The notes below the pieces were generated by a model. That model saw only the letters and a program-made list of their open reading frames with translations. It was not told the origin of the DNA and did not search any database. A program made the translations under genes and the position numbers. Shown here one piece after another: positions 6,881 through 15,641 of a stretch of 61,283 nt of DNA. The stretch's first letter is position 1; the number at the start of each line of letters is the position of its first letter. Source of the stretch: Anaerolinea sp. (GTDB lineage Bacteria > Chloroflexota > Anaerolineae > Anaerolineales > Villigracilaceae); assembly GCA_020719725.1 (NCBI GenBank), contig DYPU01000004.1, forward strand, positions 1 through 61,283, written 5' to 3'.

Positions 6881-9800
6881 TTATTGCTCCAGAGGGTGTT
6901 CCAGGATGGGTAGGCTAATGGTAAAGGTGCTGCCTTTGTCAACTTCACTTTCCAACGTAATATTACCCCCCATTAGTTCAACTAACTGTTTGGTAATGGA
7001 TAGTCCCAAGCCAGTTCCACGATTGTAGTGAGTAATGGCATTATCTACCTGACGAAATGGCTCAAAGATGTATGCTTGAGCCTCTTTGGGAATCCCGGCT
7101 CCGGTGTCAGAGACTCGCATTATCCAGTGGCGGCTATCGGGGCGTAGGAAATCGATTTGGATGTGGCCTGTCATTGTAAATTTGATTGCATTGCCAGTCA
7201 AGTTTATTAGAATTTGCTGCAATCGTTTGGGGTCGCCATATAGGGTGGCAGGCAAATCGGAGACGATGGAATGCTTCAAATTTAGGGATTTGTTTTTTGC
7301 CAGGACATCCATTACTGCCAGGGTTTGTTCAATGAGCGCGATAGGCGAGAACGGAATGACGCGTAACTGGACAGATCGGGCTTCGATCTGGGCCTGGTCG
7401 AGCAGTTCGCCAATCATTGTGCTGAGGTAATTGGCGCTATCGACAATATTATCAACGGCATCTTTTTGTTCATCATTGCTAAGTTTTCCGAAAAAGGCGT
7501 TCTGAAGCAGTTCGGCATAGCCAATAACGCCTCCCAGAGGCGTGCGCAGTTCGTGGCTGACCTTGGCGAGCAATTGGCTTTTAAACCGACTGGCATCAAG
7601 GGCTTGGTCGCGCGCAATGGCTAATGCATCTTGGGCTTGTTTCAGGCGGGTAATATCACGGGCGACAGCCTGGAAGCCGGCGACTTTGTCATTTTCCCAA
7701 ATTATTTGAACATTCTGGCCCAGCCAAACTTCGTGTCCACCCTGCGTGAAGGCTTGAAATTCGAAATAGGTGTTCTCTTCGCCTTTTAGGAATTGCCGCA
7801 CATAAAATCGTTTAAGTTTGGTCGTCCATTGAGGGGTCGCCAATTCAAGATAGCTGCGCCCTAATACCTCAGCTTCTGTCTTAAAGCGCATCACATTTAA
7901 TGCGGTTGGATTGATGTAAGTAAAGTGGCCTTCAGCGTCTGCGCGGTAAATAATATCGCTGGCATTTTCGACAATTTGGCGGAAGCGCGTTTCGCTTTCT
8001 TGCAAAAGCAACTGATTCTGATTACGTTCAATCAGATGACCGAAGGTGCTGCCCAAAAGCGAAACCAACTCCAGTTCATAGCTGCGCGGAGCGCGCCCTG
8101 TCAGTAAATTGTCGCAAACCAGGTAGCCGATCGCTTTTTGCCCATTCCAAAGCGCCGAAGCGACCTTCCAGCCCGTTCCAACTACGCCATAATTATCGTA
8201 AAGTGGGGCGTTTTCCCATATTTTCGTGTGATTGAGGGCATTGACGACTTCCATAGTCCAGTGATTTGGGATGATTTTTTCGCGGTAATAACGCTCATTC
8301 CGCACCCTGCCATCTGGCTGGACGCCATACGTTCCAATAATGGAGTGGCTGGCTTCGTCCAATAGGAATAATCCCACCCGATCCAGCCCCAGGCGGCGCT
8401 GGGTAAATTCAATCATTTGAATATATAGCTGCTCGCTTTCCTGTAACTGGCTCAGTTCAAGGTGAATTTCCTGGAGCGACTTCATATCTTCTACAAAGCG
8501 TAGGTTACGTTCTTCAGCCCGTTTGCGCTGTTCGATTTCTTCGAGGGCCGAATCGTACAGGTTGGCATTATCAAGGACCAGTGCCACCAATTGCGAGAAC
8601 AAAATCCCAGTTTCAATTTGATCCGAGGTAAAAGGATAGTGTTCTTGGGTGCGCCCCAGCGCCAGAACGCCGATACATTCGGCACCTACCATGACAGGAA
8701 AATCGGCAATGGCGTGCAAAGGATTGGCATCGTAAATATCACGATGTCCCGACCAGGCGACGTAATCTTCCAAGACCACCGGCTGGCCGGTATCATGGGC
8801 CTTCCAGGTCAATTTAACCTGGGTGCGGTCCACTTTGTCACCCACCAGGTAAGGCTGGTTTTTGGTGAACGCGCGCACCGTCATATAATCCCCTTGTTTA
8901 AGCATAATTTCACCCAGTGGGGCATCCAGCAATATGCAGGCGCGTTCAACCACTACATTCAATAATTCTTCAATATTCTGGCGGTTAAGCAGGTCGAGGG
9001 TGGTCTGGTGCAATATAGAAAGATAATCGTTTTGCTTTTTAAGTTTTTGCTGCAATTCTTTGGCAATCGTGATATCTTCCTTGATGGCAACATAATTGGT
9101 GACGACTCCCTCTTTGTTTTGCACTGGCGCGATGGTGGCCAATTCCCAGTATAGAGAATTATCTTTACGTTGGTTCTGGAGTTCGCCGCGCCAAATCTGG
9201 CCGGAAATAATGGTTTTCCACATCTGGGCATAAAATTCCGGCGATTGAGCACCAGATTTTAAAATACGCAGGTTTTTCCCAAGCGCTTCAGCGAGTGAAT
9301 AGCCAGTAACCAATTCGAAACGGGGGTTGGCATATTCAATATCGCCCTTTGTATCAGTAATAACCACGACATTGCCACTCTGTTCAATTGCCAAAAAATA
9401 TTTACGCAATTCGCTGCTGCTTTGTACGGCCAGGTCGCGTGCTTCGGCCAGGGCAGTGGTGCGCTCGATAACACGTTGTTCCAGCAAATCACGTTCTTGT
9501 TGCAGCAAGTTTAGGGCTTGAGTCTCTTTTTGCCAGGATTTGTTTAGGCTGGTCAGCAGCGCGTTAATGGCTACCACCAATCCAATCGCGCTGGCCGAAA
9601 AGGCGGTCATGGTGACCCCGGCTCCGATGACTGAACGCGAAATAGTCTCAGACTGAACATCCAAAGGCTGGTACAGGCCCAATCCAATCAACACGCCAAA
9701 AGTAGCCATGGTGAAGATGCCAACCAACAACGCCCAAATTCCGCCGCGCAAATCAGTCAATAAAGCAGCCATCGTAATAAAAGTAAGAAAAAAGGCAAAG

Positions 9801-11272
9801 CTTTCGGGTGAGTAGCCGTAATTCGCCATTTCGGTAAATGCCAGGGCATAGACCATGAATAGAAAAATACCAACCCGCAAAACGAATGTCAAATTACGCA
9901 GCAGGCCCAACAACCAAAAGGCAGCAATAATAACCGTTAAAACAGCTGTAAAACTGGCCTGCGGGGCTGAAAACAGGAAAGAATATGTCAAAAATGCTGA
10001 GGTCCCTAGAAAAGCAACAATTCGTACAATCATGGTAAAAATGCGTTCGATTGTTTGGGACCAAATTGGGTGCGAATCTCGAAAAGAATTGCTGTTTTTT
10101 TGAACATCTGGGACAAAAAAAGCGACTATCCGACCCCATAACTGGTTAGAAGAGGATGGTTTGCCTGGTTCGCTCGTCAATTCTACGACAGCGGGGCGGG
10201 TGAACGGCTCGCGCGACGCATAGCGCGGTTCTGGTAAGGATAGGTCCAGTTTGCGTACGATTATCAGGCTGCCAATGCGATTCTGCTGGCGATCTTCCAG
10301 CGGAGAAATCCGCACTTCGTAGCGACGTTCAGCCTGATCCTGTCCAATGGTGATCTCTTCGCGGACTTCATCAGTCACCCCTAGAAAGCGTTCCAAGAGT
10401 TGCGGCCAGGGAGCAAGCACATCTACAATCGGTTTGCCAAGTATGAAATCCACCGGCAGGCCAATTATGCGCGAGGCAGCCGGGTTGATATCAGCCACCC
10501 GGTGGCGGGCATCGAGCACCAGCATACCATCGCGCAATCCTTCCACAACCATATCGCGCGCCACAGGCGAAACATCCACCAGCCGAAAGCCAAAAATGCC
10601 CCAGGCCAAGCCGGCCACCGTAATGGTAAATGCAAAGGGAGTGGGGTCCAGATTTGGGATGGGACTTAACCCCAGAAAAAAGAGGGCATTCCCCAGCCAC
10701 GGCGCTAACAGCGCAATCACCAAAGCCACCGTCTGCCCACGATACAGGCCCTTCAGGCGGCCAATGGAACGAGCAACAATATAAGTGCCCGCCGCCAAAA
10801 GCACGTAAGAATAAACAAAATGCACCCAAAACCACAAACCACGTGAAATAACCTGAATGGTCGAAAAATTTTCACCTTGCGATACAGAAACTTCCTGCCA
10901 AATCAGGCCGTTCCATTCGGTTGTCAGCGCCAAAAGAATGGTAATAAACGGGATCACCGCCAGTAGCAACAATTGGCGGCGTGGCAGTAGATTAGCCCGA
11001 TTGGCATGATTAAACGCAAAAATTAACCAGAATAATGGCGCAACAGCAATGCCAACATATTGCAATTTTCCCCAAAAATATTTGGTAGCCAGGTCTGTTC
11101 CGGCAATCTCCAACGCATATCCTAGAGACCACTCCGCAATCACCAGCGCCAGCACACTCAACGCTAACGCGCTCGGCGTCGAACGGCGCAACCAGGCATA
11201 CACCGCCACAAAAATAGAAATTAGAGCCGAAAAAATTAAAGGCACAACATAAAAAGAATACTCAAACTGCAT
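6881..11272 (-). CDS. Giant membrane sensor histidine kinase with PAS and GAF domains
   Basis: A 1463-residue hybrid-looking sensor without a receiver. Order from the N-terminus: a seven-helix membrane sensor of the histidine-kinase 7TM type (about 1-230); a first PAS (about 240-345, LDARHRVADINPAA); a linker; a second block of about six membrane helices (about 415-580); a coiled coil (about 590-640); PAS with PAC (about 645-760); two GAF domains (about 790-935 and 975-1120); another PAS (about 1125-1225); a dimerisation domain with phospho-accepting His1240 in SHELRTPLGG; and an ATPase domain (about 1345-1455) with N-box NLTGNAIKF, DTGAGIP and GTGLGLSI. Two separate membrane modules in one kinase are unusual. 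It is followed at 2 nt by a receiver gene and preceded by a GNAT gene. Confidence 0.93.
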   Translation of the reverse strand: MQFEYSFYVVPLIFSALISIFVAVYAWLRRSTPSALALSVLALVIAEWSLGYALEIAGTDLATKYFWGKLQYVGIAVAPLFWLIFAFNHANRANLLPRRQLLLLAVIPFITILLALTTEWNGLIWQEVSVSQGENFSTIQVISRGLWFWVHFVYSYVLLAAGTYIVARSIGRLKGLYRGQTVALVIALLAPWLGNALFFLGLSPIPNLDPTPFAFTITVAGLAWGIFGFRLVDVSPVARDMVVEGLRDGMLVLDARHRVADINPAASRIIGLPVDFILGKPIVDVLAPWPQLLERFLGVTDEVREEITIGQDQAERRYEVRISPLEDRQQNRIGSLIIVRKLDLSLPEPRYASREPFTRPAVVELTSEPGKPSSSNQLWGRIVAFFVPDVQKNSNSFRDSHPIWSQTIERIFTMIVRIVAFLGTSAFLTYSFLFSAPQASFTAVLTVIIAAFWLLGLLRNLTFVLRVGIFLFMVYALAFTEMANYGYSPESFAFFLTFITMAALLTDLRGGIWALLVGIFTMATFGVLIGLGLYQPLDVQSETISRSVIGAGVTMTAFSASAIGLVVAINALLTSLNKSWQKETQALNLLQQERDLLEQRVIERTTALAEARDLAVQSSSELRKYFLAIEQSGNVVVITDTKGDIEYANPRFELVTGYSLAEALGKNLRILKSGAQSPEFYAQMWKTIISGQIWRGELQNQRKDNSLYWELATIAPVQNKEGVVTNYVAIKEDITIAKELQQKLKKQNDYLSILHQTTLDLLNRQNIEELLNVVVERACILLDAPLGEIMLKQGDYMTVRAFTKNQPYLVGDKVDRTQVKLTWKAHDTGQPVVLEDYVAWSGHRDIYDANPLHAIADFPVMVGAECIGVLALGRTQEHYPFTSDQIETGILFSQLVALVLDNANLYDSALEEIEQRKRAEERNLRFVEDMKSLQEIHLELSQLQESEQLYIQMIEFTQRRLGLDRVGLFLLDEASHSIIGTYGVQPDGRVRNERYYREKIIPNHWTMEVVNALNHTKIWENAPLYDNYGVVGTGWKVASALWNGQKAIGYLVCDNLLTGRAPRSYELELVSLLGSTFGHLIERNQNQLLLQESETRFRQIVENASDIIYRADAEGHFTYINPTALNVMRFKTEAEVLGRSYLELATPQWTTKLKRFYVRQFLKGEENTYFEFQAFTQGGHEVWLGQNVQIIWENDKVAGFQAVARDITRLKQAQDALAIARDQALDASRFKSQLLAKVSHELRTPLGGVIGYAELLQNAFFGKLSNDEQKDAVDNIVDSANYLSTMIGELLDQAQIEARSVQLRVIPFSPIALIEQTLAVMDVLAKNKSLNLKHSIVSDLPATLYGDPKRLQQILINLTGNAIKFTMTGHIQIDFLRPDSRHWIMRVSDTGAGIPKEAQAYIFEPFRQVDNAITHYNRGTGLGLSITKQLVELMGGNITLESEVDKGSTFTISLPILEHPLEQ

Positions 11273-11287
11273 AGCTACCTTCCTGGC

Positions 11288-11716
11288 TTACAATAAGTCT
11301 TTTTTTAGAGAAAATCGGCTATGCCCAGGCGGGAAATCGTCCAACCGACCATAAATCAGATACCCACGACTTTGATAAAAAGGCAGAGCTTGAAAACTAA
11401 ATGTTTCTAAAACAACATGCTTGCAGCCACGCAAACGCGCCACAGCCTCGGCTTCTGCCAAAAGCGCAGAACCCAGCCCCTGCCCGCGCATCTCATCGGA
11501 AACCCAAAGCGTATCAATGAGCATCCAGCCCCAAATACTGCCACCCAGAATTCCGCCCAAAACCCGATCGTCCTGTCCCAGGGCAACCAGCGCCAAATCG
11601 ACAAATTCGCGGCTGCCGGTCTGTTCGCGGTTATATTGATAAAGCCCCTGCCGAATTATTTCACGGTAATGGGGATGTTGGCCTTCATTTAATGGTGAAA
11701 TCTCAAAATTTGACAT
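11288..11716 (-). CDS. GNAT family N-acetyltransferase
   Basis: A 142-residue GNAT protein that would transfer an acetyl group from acetyl-CoA to an unknown amine. Motif A, binding the pyrophosphate of CoA, is visible as MRGQGLGSALLAEAEA near residues 78-93. It is followed by GCKHVVLETFSFQALPFYQSRGY, the usual beta5/alpha4 segment. It lies 5 nt after the dnaX stop and 15 nt before the large histidine kinase, so it is probably cotranscribed with both. Substrate cannot be judged from sequence. Confidence 0.9.
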   Translation of the reverse strand: MSNFEISPLNEGQHPHYREIIRQGLYQYNREQTGSREFVDLALVALGQDDRVLGGILGGSIWGWMLIDTLWVSDEMRGQGLGSALLAEAEAVARLRGCKHVVLETFSFQALPFYQSRGYLIYGRLDDFPPGHSRFSLKKDLL

Positions 11717-11721
11717 AGGTC

Positions 11722-13287
11722 CTAATGCGTATCCACAATTTCTCCGCCACTTTGCAAAGCAGCAGCCACCATGCTATCCGGCTTAACATGGGCTGGCAAA
11801 GCGTTCTTACCACCCGAAACCACCGGTTGAACAGTCACCCTGGCCCCAATTGTTTGCGAAATAACGCGTTCCGTTAGCTCAATATGTTCTGGTTTGTTAA
11901 ACTTTTCGAGCAAAATAGCGCTGGTGAACCCCAAAACGACCTCATTACCCTTCACTTCCAAGACTTTGCAGGAATTTAACAACCCCGCCAGGGTGGGATT
12001 TTGAGATTTAATCGTTACCGCAACCTGTTTCCACACCCCAGCGATCTTCTGCAATGGAATGGCGGACGCATCCGCCGCCGCAGGCTGCGATTCCGTTACC
12101 GAAGCTGGATTCAGGCTCGCGGGTGGTGCGCTGCGAGCGGCAGCCGGTGCGAGGGCTGGTCGAGTCGCTGCCGGTTCTGTCCTCTCTGCGATCGGCGTAG
12201 GCGGCGACTGAGGCGCTTCCAGCATTTCAGCAAAAGCCAGTTCCAGTCCAAGTGAAGGCTGCCAGCCGCCGCGCGTATCAGTTGCGGCGGCATTGAAGGC
12301 CCGCATTATCCGCAACACGTCCGTAGTCGGTAAAGCCTTTGCGTGTTCGGCCATCTGACGCCGGGCATCAGCGGTGGCTTCCACCTGATCGCCATTGCCA
12401 AGCTGAATCAACATCAGGCCGCGCATATAGTCCACCACCTGACGCGCCAAAGCGCGGGCATCGGCCCCGCCGTCCAAAGCGCGATGCAATTCTTCCAAGC
12501 CCTGAGCGGGTTCTTTGGCAATGATAGCCTGAGTCAACCCAATCACCGATTGGCTGGTAGCAGTCCCCAGCACCGTTTGAGCCAATTCCAGGCTGATATG
12601 ATCGCCAGACGAGGCCAATTGATCGAGCAAAGAGATAGCATCCCGCATTCCACCCGCCGATTGGCGGGCAATCATCGTCAGAGCATCTGGATCGGCATGG
12701 AGGTTTTCTTCTTTACAGATGGCTTCGAGACGATGGACAATTTCGCTAAGTGGAAAGCGGCGAAACTCATGGCGCTGACAGCGTGAAAGCACCGTGGCCG
12801 GGATTTTATGAATTTCAGTCGTTGCTAAAATAAAGATGGCGTGAGGCGGCGGCTCTTCAAGCGTTTTGAGCAAGGCATTAAAAGCCGCCGTGGAGAGCAT
12901 GTGAACTTCGTCGATGATGTAGACCTTGTATTTACCCTGCGAAGGAGAAAAGTTAATTTTATCGCGCAAATCACGCACATCTTCCACCGATGTATTGGAA
13001 GCCGCGTCAATCTCAATCAAATCCATAAAACGGTTTTCATTGACAGCCAGACAATGCGCACACTGGTTGCAGGGGCGTTTGGCCTTATCTTCGGCCAGAC
13101 AATTAACTGCCTTAGCAAGCAGGCGGGCGGCAGTGGTTTTGCCGGTTCCGCGTGGGCCGCTAAAAAGATAAGCATGGGCCACTCGCTCACCGGTGACGGC
13201 ATTCTTGAGAGTTTGAATAACATGTTCTTGTGAGACAACTTCGTCCCAGGCGAGCGGGCGCCACTTACGATAGAGGGCTTGGGTCAT
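11722..13287 (-). CDS. dnaX: DNA polymerase III subunit gamma/tau
   Basis: A 521-residue clamp-loader ATPase. The N-terminus RKWRPLAWDEVVSQEHVIQTL is typical. Walker A is GPRGTGKT (44-51); zinc-binding cysteines are C63, C73, C76 and C79; Walker B is YIIDEVHMLS; sensor 1 is ILATTEIHKIPATVLSRCQ. The remainder (about 360-521) is a proline/alanine linker and a C-terminal domain of tau type. I saw no poly-A slippage site of the kind that makes gamma in E. coli or Thermus, so a single product is likely. It heads the run dnaX-GNAT-kinase-receivers-ybaB-recR. Confidence 0.96.
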   Translation of the reverse strand: MTQALYRKWRPLAWDEVVSQEHVIQTLKNAVTGERVAHAYLFSGPRGTGKTTAARLLAKAVNCLAEDKAKRPCNQCAHCLAVNENRFMDLIEIDAASNTSVEDVRDLRDKINFSPSQGKYKVYIIDEVHMLSTAAFNALLKTLEEPPPHAIFILATTEIHKIPATVLSRCQRHEFRRFPLSEIVHRLEAICKEENLHADPDALTMIARQSAGGMRDAISLLDQLASSGDHISLELAQTVLGTATSQSVIGLTQAIIAKEPAQGLEELHRALDGGADARALARQVVDYMRGLMLIQLGNGDQVEATADARRQMAEHAKALPTTDVLRIMRAFNAAATDTRGGWQPSLGLELAFAEMLEAPQSPPTPIAERTEPAATRPALAPAAARSAPPASLNPASVTESQPAAADASAIPLQKIAGVWKQVAVTIKSQNPTLAGLLNSCKVLEVKGNEVVLGFTSAILLEKFNKPEHIELTERVISQTIGARVTVQPVVSGGKNALPAHVKPDSMVAAALQSGGEIVDTH

Positions 13288-13336
13288 GGGTGAGTACCAG
13301 TTTTAAAAAATCAGGGAAAAATAGAGCCGTGGCCCA

Positions 13337-13789
13337 TCAGGGCACTTGATAAATTGAACGCATATTGCCGTCCGGGTCGAGTAAGGTAGCGGTTTCGCCA
13401 GAAACCCAGGCCGAGGCCGCCAACCCCCAGTATAAATCGATCACACTATTTGTGCCGGGCGCAGTACGCAGTTGAATGGCGGCATTGGCAGGTAAAAGAA
13501 GTGCATCAAAAACATAGGTATTGCCGTCTTCATCACGCAATTGCCAGTTTTTCAGGTCGGAGACAGCAGAACCGGTATTTCGAATGAGCACCATCTCGCT
13601 ATCTGGCAGCCCGGCCCCCACAATCGCGGCAATTTCAAAGCTGGCAGAATCTTTGGCGGCCAGCGCAGGCTGTGGCAAGGTGGATGGACGATAATACGTC
13701 TCATATATAAATAAAACCGCCAGCGTAACACAGGCCGAGAGAAAAACATTAAGCAAAAGATAGAAAATGAGTTTGCGCGAGGCCGACAT
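13337..13789 (-). CDS. Membrane-anchored lamin-tail-like domain protein
   Basis: A 150-residue protein with one N-terminal membrane helix (about 8-30, LIFYLLLNVFLSACVTLAVL) and an outside domain of about 100 residues. The domain shows EMVLIRNTG, LKNWQLRDEDGNTYVF, LLPANAAIQL, LYWGLAASAWVSGETATLLDPDG. This pattern (I-x-N-x-G, W-x-L-x-D-x-x-G, F, W-N/G-x-G-D-x-A-x-L-x-D-x-x-G) matches the LTD/lamin tail fold found in bacterial secreted proteins. A -10 box (TATGAT, 13801-13796) ends 6 nt before the ATG and no Shine-Dalgarno is seen, so the mRNA is probably leaderless. It lies 49 nt before dnaX on the same strand. Confidence 0.75.
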   Translation of the reverse strand: MSASRKLIFYLLLNVFLSACVTLAVLFIYETYYRPSTLPQPALAAKDSASFEIAAIVGAGLPDSEMVLIRNTGSAVSDLKNWQLRDEDGNTYVFDALLLPANAAIQLRTAPGTNSVIDLYWGLAASAWVSGETATLLDPDGNMRSIYQVP

Positions 13790-13795
13790 GGCTAA

Positions 13796-13801
13796 ATCAT
13801 A
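13796..13801 (-). promoter_or_regulatory. -10 box for leaderless transcript of the lamin-tail gene
   Basis: TATGAT on the minus strand ends 6 nt upstream of the ATG at 13789. A start seven bases downstream of the -10 would coincide with the initiation codon. The -35 region is weak (TTTTCT at a 17-bp spacing). Confidence 0.6.
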
Positions 13802-13854
13802 GCACAGGCCAAAGAATTAGAAAATAGAAAACCAGATACCGCAATGATTTTAAA

Positions 13855-13883
13855 TTGCATAAACTCCAGTTTGGCTGTATGAT
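13855..13883 (+). promoter_or_regulatory. Sigma70-type promoter of the zinc-ribbon/FHA gene
   Basis: TTGCAT (13855-13860) and TATGAT (13878-13883) are separated by 17 bp. It overlaps an upstream in-frame ATG at 13855, which argues for translation starting at 13927 and not there. Confidence 0.7.
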
Positions 13884-13926
13884 TTATACAATTCATCCTG
13901 ACTCCCTCATCAAGAAAAAAAATAAC

Positions 13927-14448
13927 ATGGACTCCTCTGCTGAAATTTTTTGCCCAATTTGCAAACTAAAAAACGACGCATCTGCCATTTTCTGTGTGCA
14001 TTGCCAAAGCCCGCTCTCCACGCATCAGGTCAGCAAACAAACCGTAGCCCTCAACGGCAAAAACACAAAAATCTTTGAAGCCCAAGACCTGCAAAAAGAT
14101 ATTGGCATTCCCAAAAAGGGAATTGCCATAAGGCACCAAGAAAGCGGCCAACAAATTTGCATCGAAGAAGCCAATCATTTTTTGCTGGGCCGCAAAACCG
14201 ACGAACAACCCGAACAGATCGTAGACCTTAACCCCTACGGGGCCTATGGCATGGGCGTTTCGCGCCACCATGCCGCCATCCAAAAAACGCCCAGCGGTTA
14301 CACTCTGGCCGACCTGGGTAGCACCAACGGAACCTGGCTAGACGACGAACAGCTTACGCCCAACAAACCAACCATCCTCACCAGCGGCGCACATATTCGG
14401 CTGGGGAAAATGCAGCTCAGCGTACTGTTTAGCACCAAGAAAAAGTAA
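13927..14448 (+). CDS. Zinc ribbon-FHA domain protein
   Basis: A 173-residue cytoplasmic protein. The first 30 residues hold a short zinc ribbon, FCPICKLKNDASAIFCVHCQ (two CxxC pairs). After a linker, an FHA domain follows (about 80-170) with LLGRKTDEQ, GVSRHHAAIQ and LADLGSTNGTWLDDEQL, the residues expected for phosphothreonine binding. I start at ATG 13927 since the promoter (-10 at 13878-13883) covers the earlier in-frame ATG. The Shine-Dalgarno is weak (AAGAAAA). It is alone between divergent and convergent minus-strand genes. It could read phosphorylation by the kinase at 1855, but no linkage is shown. Confidence 0.85.
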   Translation: MDSSAEIFCPICKLKNDASAIFCVHCQSPLSTHQVSKQTVALNGKNTKIFEAQDLQKDIGIPKKGIAIRHQESGQQICIEEANHFLLGRKTDEQPEQIVDLNPYGAYGMGVSRHHAAIQKTPSGYTLADLGSTNGTWLDDEQLTPNKPTILTSGAHIRLGKMQLSVLFSTKKK

Positions 14449-14455
14449 AAAAAAC

Positions 14456-14478
14456 ATAAAAAGCCTGGCTTTTTTATG
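14456..14478. terminator. Possible bidirectional terminator between FHA gene and prmA
   Basis: CATAAAAAGCC and GGCTTTTTTATG form a nearly perfect inverted repeat with a tiny loop. The GC core is only three pairs, so folding is weak, but position and A/T arms suit termination of both convergent genes. Confidence 0.4.
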
Positions 14479-14485
14479 AAAACAA

Positions 14486-15412
14486 TCACAAACCCGGCTT
14501 ATCCACTCGCAACGCCACCCAATCCCCCATTTGTTTGGTTGCGTTCACTACCAGGCCTTGCCTGATAGCCGCCGCCGAAACGCCCTCGGCCAAATGACTA
14601 AGAATACCCGAAAGAATCAAAGCCCCGCCCGGCTCCACCAGATCGGCCAGGCCCGCATCAAACAAACGCACCAGCACCGGAGCCAGGATATTCGCCAGCA
14701 CCAGCGGTGCCGATTTAATGGAAAACGCGCCCGCCCGAACTTCATCCACCGACCCCAAACCAAGCTGAAACGCCGCGCTATCGACACCGTTATTTTCAGC
14801 ATTTTCACGGCTATTCTTCACCGAAGCCTCGTCAATATCCACGCCCAAGGCCAGTTCGGCGCCCAATTTAAGCGCCCCAACCGACAAAATCCCCGAACCA
14901 CAACCAACATCGATGACCGTTTTGGGGTGCATCTCCTGCATACATTCTTCCAAAAACTCCAGGCAGAGTTGAGTAGTGGGGTGAGTCCCCGTGCCAAAAG
15001 CCATGCCAGGATCAATTTTAATGGAAACCCGCTGCGGGTCTGGTGATTCCTGCCAGGCCGGTACAATCACCAGCGTCCGACCAATGAGAATCGGTTGGTA
15101 ACGGACTTTCCAGGCTTCCATCCAGTTTTGATCGGCAATCGGCGTAAAAACAGGGGTCGGCAAAGGCTGAATCATCCCCAAATAGTAGAGTGACTCTTCC
15201 AGCTTTTGTCGGGTGTCGTCGAGGGTTTCATCGGCCACCAGGTAAGCGCGGACGGTAATGTCGCCAAAAGGGGTACCTTCGTCTTCTTCATCATTAAATT
15301 TAACAGCCTGTTCGGTTGCAACTCCGTTGGGCGCAAACCGCGCCAATACATCGGCCACAGCTTCGGCCAACTCGCCATTAACGGTCAATGAAACTTCGAG
15401 CCAATTGGACAT
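14486..15412 (-). CDS. prmA: Ribosomal protein L11 methyltransferase
   Basis: A 308-residue PrmA-type methyltransferase that trimethylates ribosomal protein L11 using S-adenosylmethionine. The N-terminal L11-recognition domain includes QNWMEAWKVRYQPILIG. The catalytic domain shows DPGMAFGTGTHPTT, motif I VIDVGCGSGILS, LGVDIDEASVKNSRENAENN, and LVLANILAPVL, the N-[IL]-L signature around the active site. I start at ATG 15412, which has AAGGTGGA about 5 nt upstream; a GTG three codons earlier (15421) is possible. Confidence 0.94.
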   Translation of the reverse strand: MSNWLEVSLTVNGELAEAVADVLARFAPNGVATEQAVKFNDEEDEGTPFGDITVRAYLVADETLDDTRQKLEESLYYLGMIQPLPTPVFTPIADQNWMEAWKVRYQPILIGRTLVIVPAWQESPDPQRVSIKIDPGMAFGTGTHPTTQLCLEFLEECMQEMHPKTVIDVGCGSGILSVGALKLGAELALGVDIDEASVKNSRENAENNGVDSAAFQLGLGSVDEVRAGAFSIKSAPLVLANILAPVLVRLFDAGLADLVEPGGALILSGILSHLAEGVSAAAIRQGLVVNATKQMGDWVALRVDKPGL

Positions 15413-15571
15413 ATCTTCCACCTTTTTTCAAAAATAAGTAACTATTCAACCCTGGAAAACAGGTCAATCTGCGAACGGGCTGAGCAGTGACGAAAATAAA
15501 ACCGATTTGATTTTACCAGCCCCGGAGCGTGTTGACTCAACTTAGGCTGTTTTGCAAAAACGAACATTGTT

Positions 15572-15602
15572 TTGCGCACCAGAAAGAACAAACGAGTATA
15601 AT
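15572..15602 (+). promoter_or_regulatory. Probable pfkA promoter
   Basis: A perfect TATAAT at 15597-15602 follows TTGCGC at 15572-15577 with a 19-bp spacer, longer than ideal. It lies 40 nt before the chosen start codon. Confidence 0.55.
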
Positions 15603-15641
15603 GCCTTCCGAGAATTTCTGAACTTATATCTGGAGAATTTT

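Noticed and set aside
11722-13287. Programmed frameshift in dnaX producing a gamma-like short form
   Set aside because: I looked for a long A-run or slippery heptamer in the coding strand between the ATPase and tau parts and saw none.
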